Positions 36,655-45,813 of a stretch of DNA of 64,000 nt are shown piece after piece (positions within the stretch are counted from its first letter, which is position 1; every line of letters begins with the position of its first letter). The translations under genes were made by a program, and so were the position numbers. A model generated the notes under the pieces. The model was not told where the DNA came from. It saw only the letters and a program-made list of their open reading frames with translations, and made no database searches. Source of the DNA: Paraburkholderia caballeronis (GTDB taxonomy: Bacteria; Pseudomonadota; Gammaproteobacteria; Burkholderiales; Burkholderiaceae); assembly GCF_900104845.1 (NCBI RefSeq), contig NZ_FNSR01000002.1, positions 1,116,001-1,180,000 on the forward strand, in the 5' to 3' direction.

Positions 36655-37683
36655 TCAGATCACGAACCGCGCGCCTTCGTCGAGCAGATTCGGCATCGGC
36701 AACAGGTCCGCGCGCGCGAAGCGCACCAGCGTAAACGCCCGCTCGCCGAGCGGGCTCGCCGGTATCCGCGCGAGCGGGAATTCGATCTCCGCATGCACGC
36801 GCGGATCGCCGTCGCCCTCGACGACCACGTTCATCGGATCGAGCCGCACCCGCTTCGTTTCGACATGCGTGTACGTCTGCGGATGCGCAAGCACGTCGCA
36901 GATCACGTCGAGTTCGTGTTCGAGCGCGTCGGTCTTGAGGCCGAGCGCGGCCAGCTTGCGCTCGTTCGCGTCGATCTCGGCCTGCAGGTGCGCGAGTTCC
37001 GTCAGGTTTTCGAGCCGGCGTTCGCCGAGCATCTCGCCGGTGCCCGCGCCCTGCCGCGTGAGCAACTGGAGCCGGGTTCTCAGCAGCGCGCGCTCTTCTT
37101 CGAGCGCATCGCGCCGCGATTCGTCCGCGCCGATCTGCGCGAGCCCTTCGAGCGCGATCTGTTCGACCACGCGCTTCACGATGTGCTCGCGCAGATCCGC
37201 TTCCGTCTCGCCGCACACGCGCACCTGATGGTCGTCGAAGCTGAGCGTCGTGCGCACGACGTCCGCATGCACCATGTCGCCGTGCTGCTCGACGCCGAGC
37301 ACGTGACGCTCCATCATCGCCATCGCGAGCACCGCATACGTCTCGCGCGCGAGCGGATGGCGGTCGAACCACGCATGCAGTTCCGGCGAGCGGCTCAACG
37401 CGTGCGGGACGTCGTCCGGCGCGGCAAAGAACGCATGGATGTACGGGTTCGTCATCCACGTCGCGGCGCTGGCTTCGTGCGCGGCCGGCATCTGCTGCAC
37501 GAGGCCGCGCACGTAGTCGAACGACGTGCCGAGCGCCGGCGCGAGACGCGTGCGGTAATGCCGCGCGAGGCGCAGCGACGGACTGAGCACCAGCAGGCGC
37601 TCGATCATGGCGTGGATATGTTGCGATTCGCGAGGCTTTTCCGCGCCGGTTCGGCGCGGCCATAGCCAGTCGATGATGCCCAT
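36655..37683 (-). CDS. Unknown cytosolic protein with central coiled coil
   Basis: A 342-residue protein starting MGIIDWLWPRRTGAEKPRES. The first 150 residues are mixed helix (IERLLVLSPSLRLARHYRTRLAPALG, DYVRGLVQQMP). A coiled coil runs through ERALLRTRLQLLTRQ to LAHLQAEIDANERKLAALGLKTDALEHEL, and a conserved-looking C-terminal beta part follows (VEGDGDPRVHAEIEFPLARIP). GGAGTCCCGCT precedes the ATG at 37683. I do not recognise the family. It is flanked on both sides by iteron-like elements. Confidence 0.75.
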   Translation of the reverse strand: MGIIDWLWPRRTGAEKPRESQHIHAMIERLLVLSPSLRLARHYRTRLAPALGTSFDYVRGLVQQMPAAHEASAATWMTNPYIHAFFAAPDDVPHALSRSPELHAWFDRHPLARETYAVLAMAMMERHVLGVEQHGDMVHADVVRTTLSFDDHQVRVCGETEADLREHIVKRVVEQIALEGLAQIGADESRRDALEEERALLRTRLQLLTRQGAGTGEMLGERRLENLTELAHLQAEIDANERKLAALGLKTDALEHELDVICDVLAHPQTYTHVETKRVRLDPMNVVVEGDGDPRVHAEIEFPLARIPASPLGERAFTLVRFARADLLPMPNLLDEGARFVI

Positions 37684-37896
37684 AGCGGGACTCCGTAGCG
37701 GACCATGCGCCAGGTGGGATTGCGGCGGGAAAAGAAAGCGGAGAGGCAGCGCCCGCGACGGAAAAAAGCAGATCCGCCGTGCGGACATGCGAAGCTGATT
37801 TCGTCGCCGGATGCGCCGGCTGCCGCACGCGCCGACTGCCTGACGTCGCCGATCAATATACCGCGTTTCGGGCGGAAAACGCTTTGATGCGGTCCT

Positions 37897-38227
37897 CCCG
37901 GAAACGCTCACCTGTTGCGGTCCGTTGACCGACGCGCGCGGCGATGCGGCAACCGGCGGCGGAACCAAAACCGCCATTACGTCGACGACTTTTGAACAAC
38001 GGCGACGAGGAAGGTGAAGCCGGGTTCCCGCAGACACTCACCTGACGACGACAACGTTTGCCACACCCAGTTAGTCGCATTCGGGCCGTGGAGTCTCCCG
38101 AAAAACCTCACCCATGCGCGATGCGGCATTCGAGCCGATACGAGCAAACCCCTGTTTTTCCAGGGGTTTTCGTCGCGGCCATATGCGAATTACCGCCCTT
38201 TTCCGCTCGATCCCGAAAGTTCTCACC
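37897..38227 (+). repeat. Cluster of four iteron-like elements (37897, 38027, 38097, 38212)
   Basis: Four 16-bp elements with cores GAAACG, CAGACA, AAAAAC and AAAGTT lie within 331 bp, the densest group outside the repA array. Together with the three at 36284-36634 they make seven copies in under 2 kb. The rest of the 622-bp gap holds only the hairpin at 38146. Confidence 0.78.
38146..38170 (+). terminator. Rho-independent terminator-like hairpin
   Basis: AAACCCCTG/CAGGGGTTT stem with loop TTTTTC and a final T. It lies among the iteron-like elements. No plus-strand gene ends nearby, so it may act on minus-strand transcripts from the gene at 38306 or on non-coding transcription. Confidence 0.55.
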
Positions 38228-38305
38228 TTCGCCCGGCAGAACCGAAAATGGCGAAGATGATACGGATCCCCAGGTTTTCAGCGAGACGGCTTCGACGCCT
38301 TCGCC

Positions 38306-38839
38306 TCAGAACCTGACCTTCAACTGAAACCCGAGCGTGAATGGCAGATCGTCGGAAGGAATCGGCGGCACGACGATCACGTTCAGCCCGACGCGCTTAT
38401 ACGCGAACATCACGACCGGCGCGGCCACCGGTCCGATCGAATGGTTGTGGCCGAGGCCCCAGTTGCCGTAGTTGTAGCCGGAGATGATCCCGCCCATCGC
38501 GGCAAGCCGCACGAAACCCCAGTGCAGGAACTCGGGCGCCCATACCGCGCCGCCGTACCACGACGGCCGCCGCAGCGAGTTGCGAAACCCGCCGACGGTC
38601 AACGCCCATTGATCGCTCGGCCAGCATTCGACGCCGAGACCCGGATTGAACTGCTCGAAGTCCTTGTCCTTGTCCGGATTGATGTGATACGAGGCGACCA
38701 TCGCGTCGGCCCACAAACCGGCTCCGCACCAGTTCGCGGCTTGCGCGTGCGCAGCGGCGCCGAGCAGCACGGCCGCGGCCATCGCAGCTTTCAGTTTCTT
38801 TATGATTGCGTTGCCACCGCTGTTGCACCGTGAATGCAT
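38306..38839 (-). CDS. Exported beta-rich outer-membrane-like protein
   Basis: A 177-residue protein starting MHSRCNSGGNAIIKKLKAAM, with a signal peptide cleaved about AHAQA/ANWCG. The mature part is rich in aromatic and glycine residues (VGGFRNSLRRPSWYGGAVWAPEFLHWGFVRL, GYNYGNWGLGHNHSIGPVAAP) and ends in a strand finishing with phenylalanine (LKVRF). These are features of small outer-membrane barrels. It is not a confident match to PagP or any named family. GGAGACTAC precedes the ATG. Confidence 0.72.
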   Translation of the reverse strand: MHSRCNSGGNAIIKKLKAAMAAAVLLGAAAHAQAANWCGAGLWADAMVASYHINPDKDKDFEQFNPGLGVECWPSDQWALTVGGFRNSLRRPSWYGGAVWAPEFLHWGFVRLAAMGGIISGYNYGNWGLGHNHSIGPVAAPVVMFAYKRVGLNVIVVPPIPSDDLPFTLGFQLKVRF

Positions 38840-39032
38840 GTAGTCTCCATCGCCGGTCCCGCGCCGGCCGGTTCGCCGGCAGCGCCTTGATCGAAATGCG
38901 CGTCGCGCACTGTACCGCATGGCGCGGCCCATGCGATGGAGCATCCATTCGGATCGCGGTCCGTCGCGGGCAGCAGACGCAGCCCGTGATCGTACCCGAC
39001 CCATGAGTCGGCCGGATGAATCCGGCCGTGCA

Positions 39033-39512
39033 TCAAAGGCCGAGGTCGCTGAGTCCCGGATGATCGTCCGGACGGCGGCCGAGCGGCCAGTGGAACAGGC
39101 GGTCGGCTTCGCGGATCGGCAGGTCGTTGATGCACGCATGACGATGCGCCATCAGCCCGTTTGCGTCGAACTCCCAGTTCTCGTTGCCGTACGAGCGATA
39201 CCAGTTATGCGAATCGTCGTGCCACTCGTAGGCGAAACGCACGGCGATCCGGTTGTCCGTCACCGCCCACAGTTCCTTGATCAGCCGGTAGTCGAGTTCG
39301 CGCGCCCACTTGCGCGCGAGGAATTCCACGATCGCCGCGCGGCCCGTCACGAATTCCGCGCGGTTGCGCCAGACGCTGTCCGGCGTGTACGCGAGCGACA
39401 CGCGCTGCGGATCGCGCGTGTTCCAGCCATCCTCGGCGGCCCGCACTTTCTGGATGGCGGTCTCGCGCGTGAAGGGCGGGACCGGCGGACGGACTTCGAC
39501 TGCATCGCTCAT
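39033..39512 (-). CDS. NTF2-like (DUF1348) protein
   Basis: A 159-residue protein of the DUF1348/SnoaL-like group with the NTF2 cone fold. Diagnostic stretches are [55 protein letters not shown] and [17 protein letters not shown]. Members are small, cytosolic and mostly uncharacterised, sometimes isomerase-like. Its ATG overlaps the tetR stop (ATGA), so regulator and this gene form an operon, and the NTF2-like protein is likely part of the TetR-controlled response. Confidence 0.82.
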   Translation of the reverse strand: MSDAVEVRPPVPPFTRETAIQKVRAAEDGWNTRDPQRVSLAYTPDSVWRNRAEFVTGRAAIVEFLARKWARELDYRLIKELWAVTDNRIAVRFAYEWHDDSHNWYRSYGNENWEFDANGLMAHRHACINDLPIREADRLFHWPLGRRPDDHPGLSDLGL

Positions 39513-40177
39513 GCTTTCTCTCCTGGGTGACGGGCGGCGCGTCGCACAGACGGCCGCATGGCGGAGCGGCTGGACGCCGCTTCGAGCAACTGCTGGGCGG
39601 CCGCGCGCGCATCGAGCGCCGCGTCGGCATCGCCGCTGACGAGCGCGACACCGATCGCGCCGTCGATCAGGATCAGCCACTGACGCGCGAGCCGCGCGGC
39701 TAACCGCCGGTCGGCGTCGATCGACGCGGCGAACTCATCGCACTGCTCGCGCACGAAGGCAAGCAGACGCTCCTTGTGCTCGCGCGCGACGATGCGCACC
39801 GGATCGTCCGGCGACGCGGTCTCGCCGGCCGCGTTCAGAAACGCGCAGCCGTGGAAGCCGTCGGACACGAACCATTCGCGCAGCACGTCGAACATCGCGA
39901 CGAGACGCGCGCGCGGCGTGCGGCCGCGACCGAGCGTGCCGTCGATGAACCAGCGCATCCAGCGCTCGTCGCGCCGGCGCAGCGCCTCGGCGACGAGCGC
40001 GTCCTTCGATTCGAACCACGTATAGAAGCTCTTGCGCGCGGCGCCCGCCGTGCGGACGATCGCGTCGACGCCGGTCGCATGGATGCCGCCCGCGTAGACC
40101 AGCGCCTCGGCGGCGGCGAGCAGGCGTTCGCGCGCATCGGGCTGCGCGGTGTCGGAAGAAGACGTGGACTTGTTCAA
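39509..40177 (-). CDS. TetR-family repressor
   Basis: A TetR regulator. [53 protein letters not shown] is the HTH domain, followed by a helical ligand domain ([17 protein letters not shown] is typical of one subgroup). I prefer the TTG at 40177 ([10 protein letters not shown], preceded by GGGAAAT), giving 222 residues. An ATG at 40228 adds 17 unconserved-looking residues and lacks a ribosome binding site. Two palindromes upstream are probable autoregulatory operators, shared with the divergent yceI-like gene. Confidence 0.85.
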   Translation of the reverse strand: MNKSTSSSDTAQPDARERLLAAAEALVYAGGIHATGVDAIVRTAGAARKSFYTWFESKDALVAEALRRRDERWMRWFIDGTLGRGRTPRARLVAMFDVLREWFVSDGFHGCAFLNAAGETASPDDPVRIVAREHKERLLAFVREQCDEFAASIDADRRLAARLARQWLILIDGAIGVALVSGDADAALDARAAAQQLLEAASSRSAMRPSVRRAARHPGEKA

Positions 40178-40235
40178 GGGATTTCCCGCATCGGTCGGCA
40201 AAAAAACCAGGCATCGGCGGAACGTCATTCAGGTG

Positions 40236-40276
40236 GAACGATCGTTCTCCATGGCGCGAATGTAGAACGATCATTC
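40236..40276. promoter_or_regulatory. Two palindromic TetR operator candidates
   Basis: GAACGATCGTTC (40236-40247, perfect) and GAACGATCATTC (40265-40276, one mismatch) are spaced 29 bp centre to centre. Both are followed by TCC, so the repeat is longer than the palindrome itself. They lie between tetR and the YceI-like gene. Confidence 0.65.
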
Positions 40277-40360
40277 TCCGTTGTCAAGCGCCGGGCGAGC
40301 GCATGCGCAAATGCGCGAGGTGCGCTATCGTGTGCGTTCCGTTCAGGAGAGGAGTGCGTG

Positions 40361-41050
40361 ATGCGCCAGCCGGCCGCTTCAACCGTTCGAAACGTTCGCG
40401 CACGCGTCGGGCGCGGCGTCGTCCATGCGGCGATCTGGGCCGCCTGCGCGCTGACCGCGTGCACGCCGCTGCGCGTGGTCACGCATAGCGTCAGCAGCGT
40501 CGAATCCGCGGTGCCGGTCGGCCGCTACGAACTCGACCCGCATCATTGGACCGTGACGTTCGACGTCGAGCACTTCGGTTATTCGCGCTTCGTGATGCGT
40601 TTCGACCGCGTAAGCGCGCAACTCGACTGGCGTGAGGGCGGGATGGATCGTTCGTCGGTCGAAGCGACGATCGAAGCGACGAGTCTCGATACGAACGTGC
40701 CGATCCTCGACCGGCTCGTGAAAGGAAAGGACATGCTGGACGTCGCGCAGTATCCGCAGATCCGCTTCGTCAGCACGCGCTTCGAGCGCACCGGCGACGC
40801 GCGCGGCACGCTGACCGGCGATCTGACGATACACGGCGTCACGCGGCCGGTCACGCTCGACGTGACGTTCAACGGTTATGCTCCGAATCCGCTGACGAAA
40901 CAGCCGACACTCGGCTTTTCCGCGCATGGCCGTTTCAGCCGCGCGCAGTTCGGTCTGGCGACGTGGTTCCCGGCGGTCGGCGACGACGTGGCGGTGCGCA
41001 TCGAGGCCGAGTTCGAACAGCCGGCCGCCGCGCCGGGCAACGGCGGCTAG
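40361..41050 (+). CDS. YceI-family lipoprotein
   Basis: A 229-residue protein. An N-terminal signal ends in LTAC (about residues 33-36), a lipobox, so it is probably a lipoprotein. The YceI domain follows: VGRYELDPHHWTVTFDVEHFGYSRFVMRF, then DRLVKGKDMLDVAQYPQIRFVSTRFER and LTGDLTIHGVTRPVTLDVTF. YceI proteins form a lipocalin-like barrel that binds polyprenoids. AGGAGAGGAG precedes ATG 40361. The divergent tetR and operators suggest repression by that regulator. Confidence 0.88.
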   Translation: MRQPAASTVRNVRARVGRGVVHAAIWAACALTACTPLRVVTHSVSSVESAVPVGRYELDPHHWTVTFDVEHFGYSRFVMRFDRVSAQLDWREGGMDRSSVEATIEATSLDTNVPILDRLVKGKDMLDVAQYPQIRFVSTRFERTGDARGTLTGDLTIHGVTRPVTLDVTFNGYAPNPLTKQPTLGFSAHGRFSRAQFGLATWFPAVGDDVAVRIEAEFEQPAAAPGNGG

Positions 41051-41078
41051 GTCGCGCGAATCCGGAGAATCAGGCGAA

Positions 41079-42107
41079 TCAGGCGGTCCAGTCGAGGATC
41101 ACCTTGCCGCTCTCGCCGGACAGCATCGCCGCGAAGCCTTTTTCGTAGTCGTCCACGGCGAAGCGATGCGTGATGATCGGCGACAGGTCGAGCCCGCTTT
41201 GCAGCATCGCGACCATCTTGTACCAGGTCTCGAACATCTCGCGCCCGTAGATGCCCTTGATCTCCAGCCCCTTGAAGATCACCTGGTTCCAGTCGATCGC
41301 GGTCTGCGCGGGCGGAATGCCGAGCAGCGCGACCTTGCCGCCGTGGTTCATCGCTTCGAGCAGCGCGGTGAACGCGCTCGGCACGCCGGACATTTCGAGG
41401 CCCACGTCGAAGCCTTCGGTCATCTGCAGGTCCGTCATCACGTCGCGCAGCGATTCGCGCGACACGTTGACCGCGCGCGTCGCTCCCATCTTGCGCGCGA
41501 GTTCGAGCCGGTAGTCATTGACGTCGGTGATCACGACGTTGCGCGCGCCGACGTGTTTCGCGATCGCGACCGCCATGATGCCGATCGGCCCCGCGCCGGT
41601 GATCAGCACGTCCTCGCCGACAAGATTGAACGACAGCGCGGTATGCGTGGCGTTGCCGAACGGATCGAAGATCGCGGCGAGATCGTCGGAGATTTCAGGC
41701 GGAATCCTGAACGCGTTGAACGCGGGAATCACCAGATATTCGGCGAACGCGCCCTCGCGGTTCACGCCGACGCCGACCGTGTTGCGGCACAGATGCCGGC
41801 GCCCCGCGCGACAGTTGCGGCAGAAGCCGCAGGTGATGTGTCCTTCGCCGGACACGCGATCGCCGATCGCGAAGCCGCGCACCTCCTGGCCCATCTCGAC
41901 GATCTCGCCGACGTATTCGTGACCGACGTGCATCGGCACCGGAATCGTCTTCTGCGCCCAGTCGTCCCACTTCCAGATATGAATGTCGGTGCCGCAGATC
42001 GCGGTGCGACGGATGCGGATCATCACGTCGTTGTGCCCGACCTCGGGTTTCTTCACGCGGGTCAACGTAAGGCCCGGCGCGCGTTCGAGTTTGGCGAGTG
42101 CTTTCAT
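41079..42107 (-). CDS. tdh: L-threonine 3-dehydrogenase
   Basis: A 342-residue zinc-dependent medium-chain dehydrogenase. [15 protein letters not shown] carries the catalytic zinc Cys. [12 protein letters not shown] supplies the His-Glu pair. [15 protein letters not shown] holds the structural zinc cysteines. [22 protein letters not shown] is the NAD-binding turn. It oxidises threonine to 2-amino-3-oxobutyrate for Kbl. kbl ends 17 bp upstream on the same strand, so the two form the classical kbl-tdh operon. Confidence 0.95.
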   Translation of the reverse strand: MKALAKLERAPGLTLTRVKKPEVGHNDVMIRIRRTAICGTDIHIWKWDDWAQKTIPVPMHVGHEYVGEIVEMGQEVRGFAIGDRVSGEGHITCGFCRNCRAGRRHLCRNTVGVGVNREGAFAEYLVIPAFNAFRIPPEISDDLAAIFDPFGNATHTALSFNLVGEDVLITGAGPIGIMAVAIAKHVGARNVVITDVNDYRLELARKMGATRAVNVSRESLRDVMTDLQMTEGFDVGLEMSGVPSAFTALLEAMNHGGKVALLGIPPAQTAIDWNQVIFKGLEIKGIYGREMFETWYKMVAMLQSGLDLSPIITHRFAVDDYEKGFAAMLSGESGKVILDWTA

Positions 42108-42124
42108 GTCGTTTCTTCGTGTTC

Positions 42125-43324
<1,200 letters not shown>

Positions 43325-43387
43325 GGGACGGGCTCCTGACAGGGACGGCCGCGGCCCGCTATCTGCTATAGTCGCCGTCAGCCTTAC

Positions 43388-43430
43388 CGGAAATTTTCGA
43401 TTTTCCGAATTTAAGTTCGAGATATCGAAC
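43388..43430. promoter_or_regulatory. Two inverted repeats in the kbl/regulator promoter region
   Basis: CGGAAA-N8-TTTCCG (43388-43407) and GTTCGA-GATA-TCGAAC (43415-43430) sit in an AT-rich stretch between divergent kbl and the XRE-cupin gene. They are candidate binding sites for that regulator. No experimental match is known to me. Confidence 0.5.
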
Positions 43431-43442
43431 GCACTCTAAACG

Positions 43443-44087
43443 ATGGACCTGCAAATGGCAAGCACCCGCAAGCCGCGCGCCACCGCGTCGGCGGCCGTCT
43501 CCACTCCGGCGAGCGCGCCGGCTGCCGCAACACCGGCCGCGCCGCCGCGCGTCGGCGAGCAGATTCAGCGGCTGCGCAGCGAACGCCGGATGACGCTCGA
43601 CGATCTGTCGAGGGCGGCCGGCGTGTCGAAATCGATGCTGTCCGAAATCGAGCGCGACAAGGCGAACCCGACGATCGCGGTCGCGTGGCGGCTCACGAAC
43701 GCGCTCGGCGTGAAGCTCGATTCGCTGTTCGCCGCGCCGAAGCAGCCGGATGCGATTGCGGTGGCCGGTCCGCACGACATTCCGACGCTGCACGGACAGG
43801 ATGCCGGTTATCAGTTGCGCGTGTGGGGGCCGATCGAACTGGCCGGCCACTTCGAATGGTACGAGCTGACGCTGAAACCGGGCGGCGCGCTGGTGTCCAG
43901 CGCCCACGAACCCGGCACGCGTGAACACCTGACGGTGTTGCAAGGGACGATCGACGTCGAGGCGGCCGGCTCGGCTCAACGGCTGAAAACCGCCGACACC
44001 GCGCGGTACGTCGCCGATCAGCCGCATGCGATCCGCAATGCGGGCAAAGGCGACGCGCGCGCACTGCTGGTCGTGATTCACGGCTGA
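43443..44087 (+). CDS. XRE-family regulator with cupin domain
   Basis: A 214-residue protein. After an Ala/Pro/Thr-rich N-terminus comes an XRE helix-turn-helix (about 38-95: IQRLRSERRMTLDDLSRAAGVSKSMLSEIERDKANPTIAVAWRL). A C-terminal cupin follows (about 130-210, with PGTREHLTVLQGTIDV). Such proteins sense small metabolites in the cupin and control neighbouring catabolic genes, so regulation of kbl-tdh is inferred from divergence. ATG 43455 is an alternative start; neither has a strong ribosome binding site. Confidence 0.85.
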   Translation: MDLQMASTRKPRATASAAVSTPASAPAAATPAAPPRVGEQIQRLRSERRMTLDDLSRAAGVSKSMLSEIERDKANPTIAVAWRLTNALGVKLDSLFAAPKQPDAIAVAGPHDIPTLHGQDAGYQLRVWGPIELAGHFEWYELTLKPGGALVSSAHEPGTREHLTVLQGTIDVEAAGSAQRLKTADTARYVADQPHAIRNAGKGDARALLVVIHG

Positions 44088-44135
44088 CCGGATCGCGTCG
44101 TCCGTCGCGACGGGGTTGGGCGACGGCGCCCGATA

Positions 44136-44151
44136 CTGTATATTTATACAG
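44136..44151 (+). promoter_or_regulatory. LexA (SOS) box
   Basis: CTGTATATTTATACAG fits the CTGT-N8-ACAG LexA consensus perfectly, with an AT-rich centre and TA/TC flanks as in the strongest E. coli boxes. It ends 29 bp before the ATG of the gene at 44181. Confidence 0.75.
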
Positions 44152-44180
44152 TCATTGAGCCGATCGACCGGAGCACGCCG

Positions 44181-44576
44181 ATGCAGACCCCGAACGAACA
44201 CGACCTCGCCGCGCTGCGCTATCAGTCGGCCGCGCGCGACCTCGAACATATCGTCCGGCATATTGCGCAACGCTACATCGTGCAGCAAGTGCCGCTGACG
44301 TGGCGGCTGCTGCACGCCATCGAGGCCGAGGCGCTCTCCGACCTCGGCTTCGCGAGCCGTCACGACGCAATGCTGCTCGGGCTGTTCCAGCGGCCTGACG
44401 GCTTCGCGTGGCCGGAGACCGACGAGCCGGTGGACTTCGGGCGGTCGAATGTACTGCCGGCGGTGTTCGCGTTTGCGGTGACCGCGTACGAGGAAGCGGC
44501 GCGGGTCGCGCAGGCAGCCAGCGAACGGACGCGAGCGAACCGGGGCCGGCGGCGGTCTCGCGCATGGGGCGGCTGA
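44181..44576 (+). CDS. Unknown 131-residue protein, probably SOS-induced
   Basis: Starts MQTPNEHDLAALRYQSAARDLEHIVRHIAQRY, largely helical, with one hydrophobic stretch (VLPAVFAFAVTAYEEAARVAQAA) and a basic Arg-rich tail. CCGGAG lies nine bases before the ATG. The LexA box directly upstream predicts induction by DNA damage. I do not recognise the family. It is small for a polymerase or nuclease and could be a cell-division inhibitor, toxin or DNA-binding accessory protein, but nothing visible decides between these. The neighbouring recombinase-like gene is 123 bp downstream. Confidence 0.7.
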   Translation: MQTPNEHDLAALRYQSAARDLEHIVRHIAQRYIVQQVPLTWRLLHAIEAEALSDLGFASRHDAMLLGLFQRPDGFAWPETDEPVDFGRSNVLPAVFAFAVTAYEEAARVAQAASERTRANRGRRRSRAWGG

Positions 44577-44699
44577 AGCGGCCTGCGCCTTTCTTTGCAG
44601 TTCGCCGATACGCGTTCGTCCAGCCCGCGTGAAGAATCCACTTCGGGTATTCTTCGCGCATCACCAGCGCAACTAACGGATTGATAGAGATTGATAAAC

Positions 44700-45695
44700 A
44701 TGGTCGCTCCGCAACCGTCCAAAGACCTGTTCGACCAGCAACGCGACGACTGGCTGCACAATCCCGCCGGCGCGTTCGACGCGTGGCTAGCCGCGCAACA
44801 GTTTCGCCGCTCGTCGGCCGACGTCTATCGCGTGCAGTGGGGTCGCTTTCTCGACTGGCTCAAGGTCCGGCGCAAGACGCTCAAGACCGTCGATACCGCG
44901 ACGATCGCCGAGTTCGTCGCCGGCCTCGACGTGCGCAAACCCCAGCGGGCGAGGTATCTGCGGCTGATCGAACGGGTGCTCGATCACGTCCGCGAGATCG
45001 AACTCGCGTCCACCAATCCGGCCCGGTTCATCGCGCAGGACGGCGAAGCCGAATGGCGCAACGCGAAGGACAACGCGCCGACCAGCTTTCTTTCGCCGTC
45101 CGAGCGCGCGACGCTGATCGCGCATCTGCTCGCGCCGCTCGACGAACCATCGGCCGCGAAACGCTGGCGCGAACGACGCGACCGCGCGCTGGTGGCGGCG
45201 TTTCTCGGCGGCGGGCTCAAGACCGGCGATGCGATCGCGCTTTCACTCGACTGCGTGACGCCGCATATGCCGTGGATCACGATCGAATCCGCGAATCCGG
45301 CGTTCACGCGCACCACGCATCTGGCGCCGTTCGCGGTCAGCGTACTGGCCGCGTGGCTTGCGGAGCGCCGCCTCGCGGGATTGCCGGGGACCCTCGTGTT
45401 TCCCGGTTCACCGTCCGGACGGCCGATGCACAAGGCGACGATCCTGCGCGCGGTCGACTCGCTGCTGGAAACCGCGGGGCTCGCGGACGATCGCACGGAA
45501 CGCGCGAGCCCGCAGACGTTGCGCAATTCGTTCGCGGCCGACCTCTTCGAACAGGGGACGTCGCCGGATCAGGTCGGCAAGTGGCTTGGCTTCATGCAAC
45601 CGATTTCGGCGGGCCGCCTGCATCGGGCGTGGCAAATCTGGGTGGAGCGCGAGGCGCAAGCAGCGGGAAAACGATCGACCGTGCCGGCCGGCTAA
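44700..45695 (+). CDS. Tyrosine-recombinase-like protein with degenerate active site
   Basis: A 331-residue protein with a SAM-like N-terminal domain (FRRSSADVYRVQWGRFLDWLKVR) and a C-terminal integrase-like domain. The catalytic set appears lost. The first Arg position reads GGGLKTGDAIAL (Lys). The HxxR box reads SPQTLRNSFA (Gln for His, Asn for the second His). The final GH-Tyr box reads KWLGFMQPISAGRLHRAW, with no tyrosine. It may bind DNA without cutting it. It sits beside the replication block, ahead of the kfrA-like gene. A TTG at 44691 is a possible alternative start. Confidence 0.8.
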   Translation: MVAPQPSKDLFDQQRDDWLHNPAGAFDAWLAAQQFRRSSADVYRVQWGRFLDWLKVRRKTLKTVDTATIAEFVAGLDVRKPQRARYLRLIERVLDHVREIELASTNPARFIAQDGEAEWRNAKDNAPTSFLSPSERATLIAHLLAPLDEPSAAKRWRERRDRALVAAFLGGGLKTGDAIALSLDCVTPHMPWITIESANPAFTRTTHLAPFAVSVLAAWLAERRLAGLPGTLVFPGSPSGRPMHKATILRAVDSLLETAGLADDRTERASPQTLRNSFAADLFEQGTSPDQVGKWLGFMQPISAGRLHRAWQIWVEREAQAAGKRSTVPAG

Positions 45696-45741
45696 GCGTT
45701 GCTGCGTATGGCACTCCGGTGCTGGTGTGCCAGTTTTGGCT

Positions 45742-45792
45742 CCTGAAGAACCTCACCTCTTGCCTGTGTGAGCGCTCCCGTAAACGCTCACT
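45742..45792 (+). repeat. Two dispersed iteron-like elements (45742-45757, 45777-45792)
   Basis: CCTG-AAGAAC-CTCACC and CCCG-TAAACG-CTCACT lie between the convergent recombinase-like and kfrA-like genes. They are the last copies in the left orientation before the strand switch. The second ends in T instead of C. Confidence 0.7.
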
Positions 45793-45813
45793 GATCTTTC
45801 GTTTTGTGCTGCT

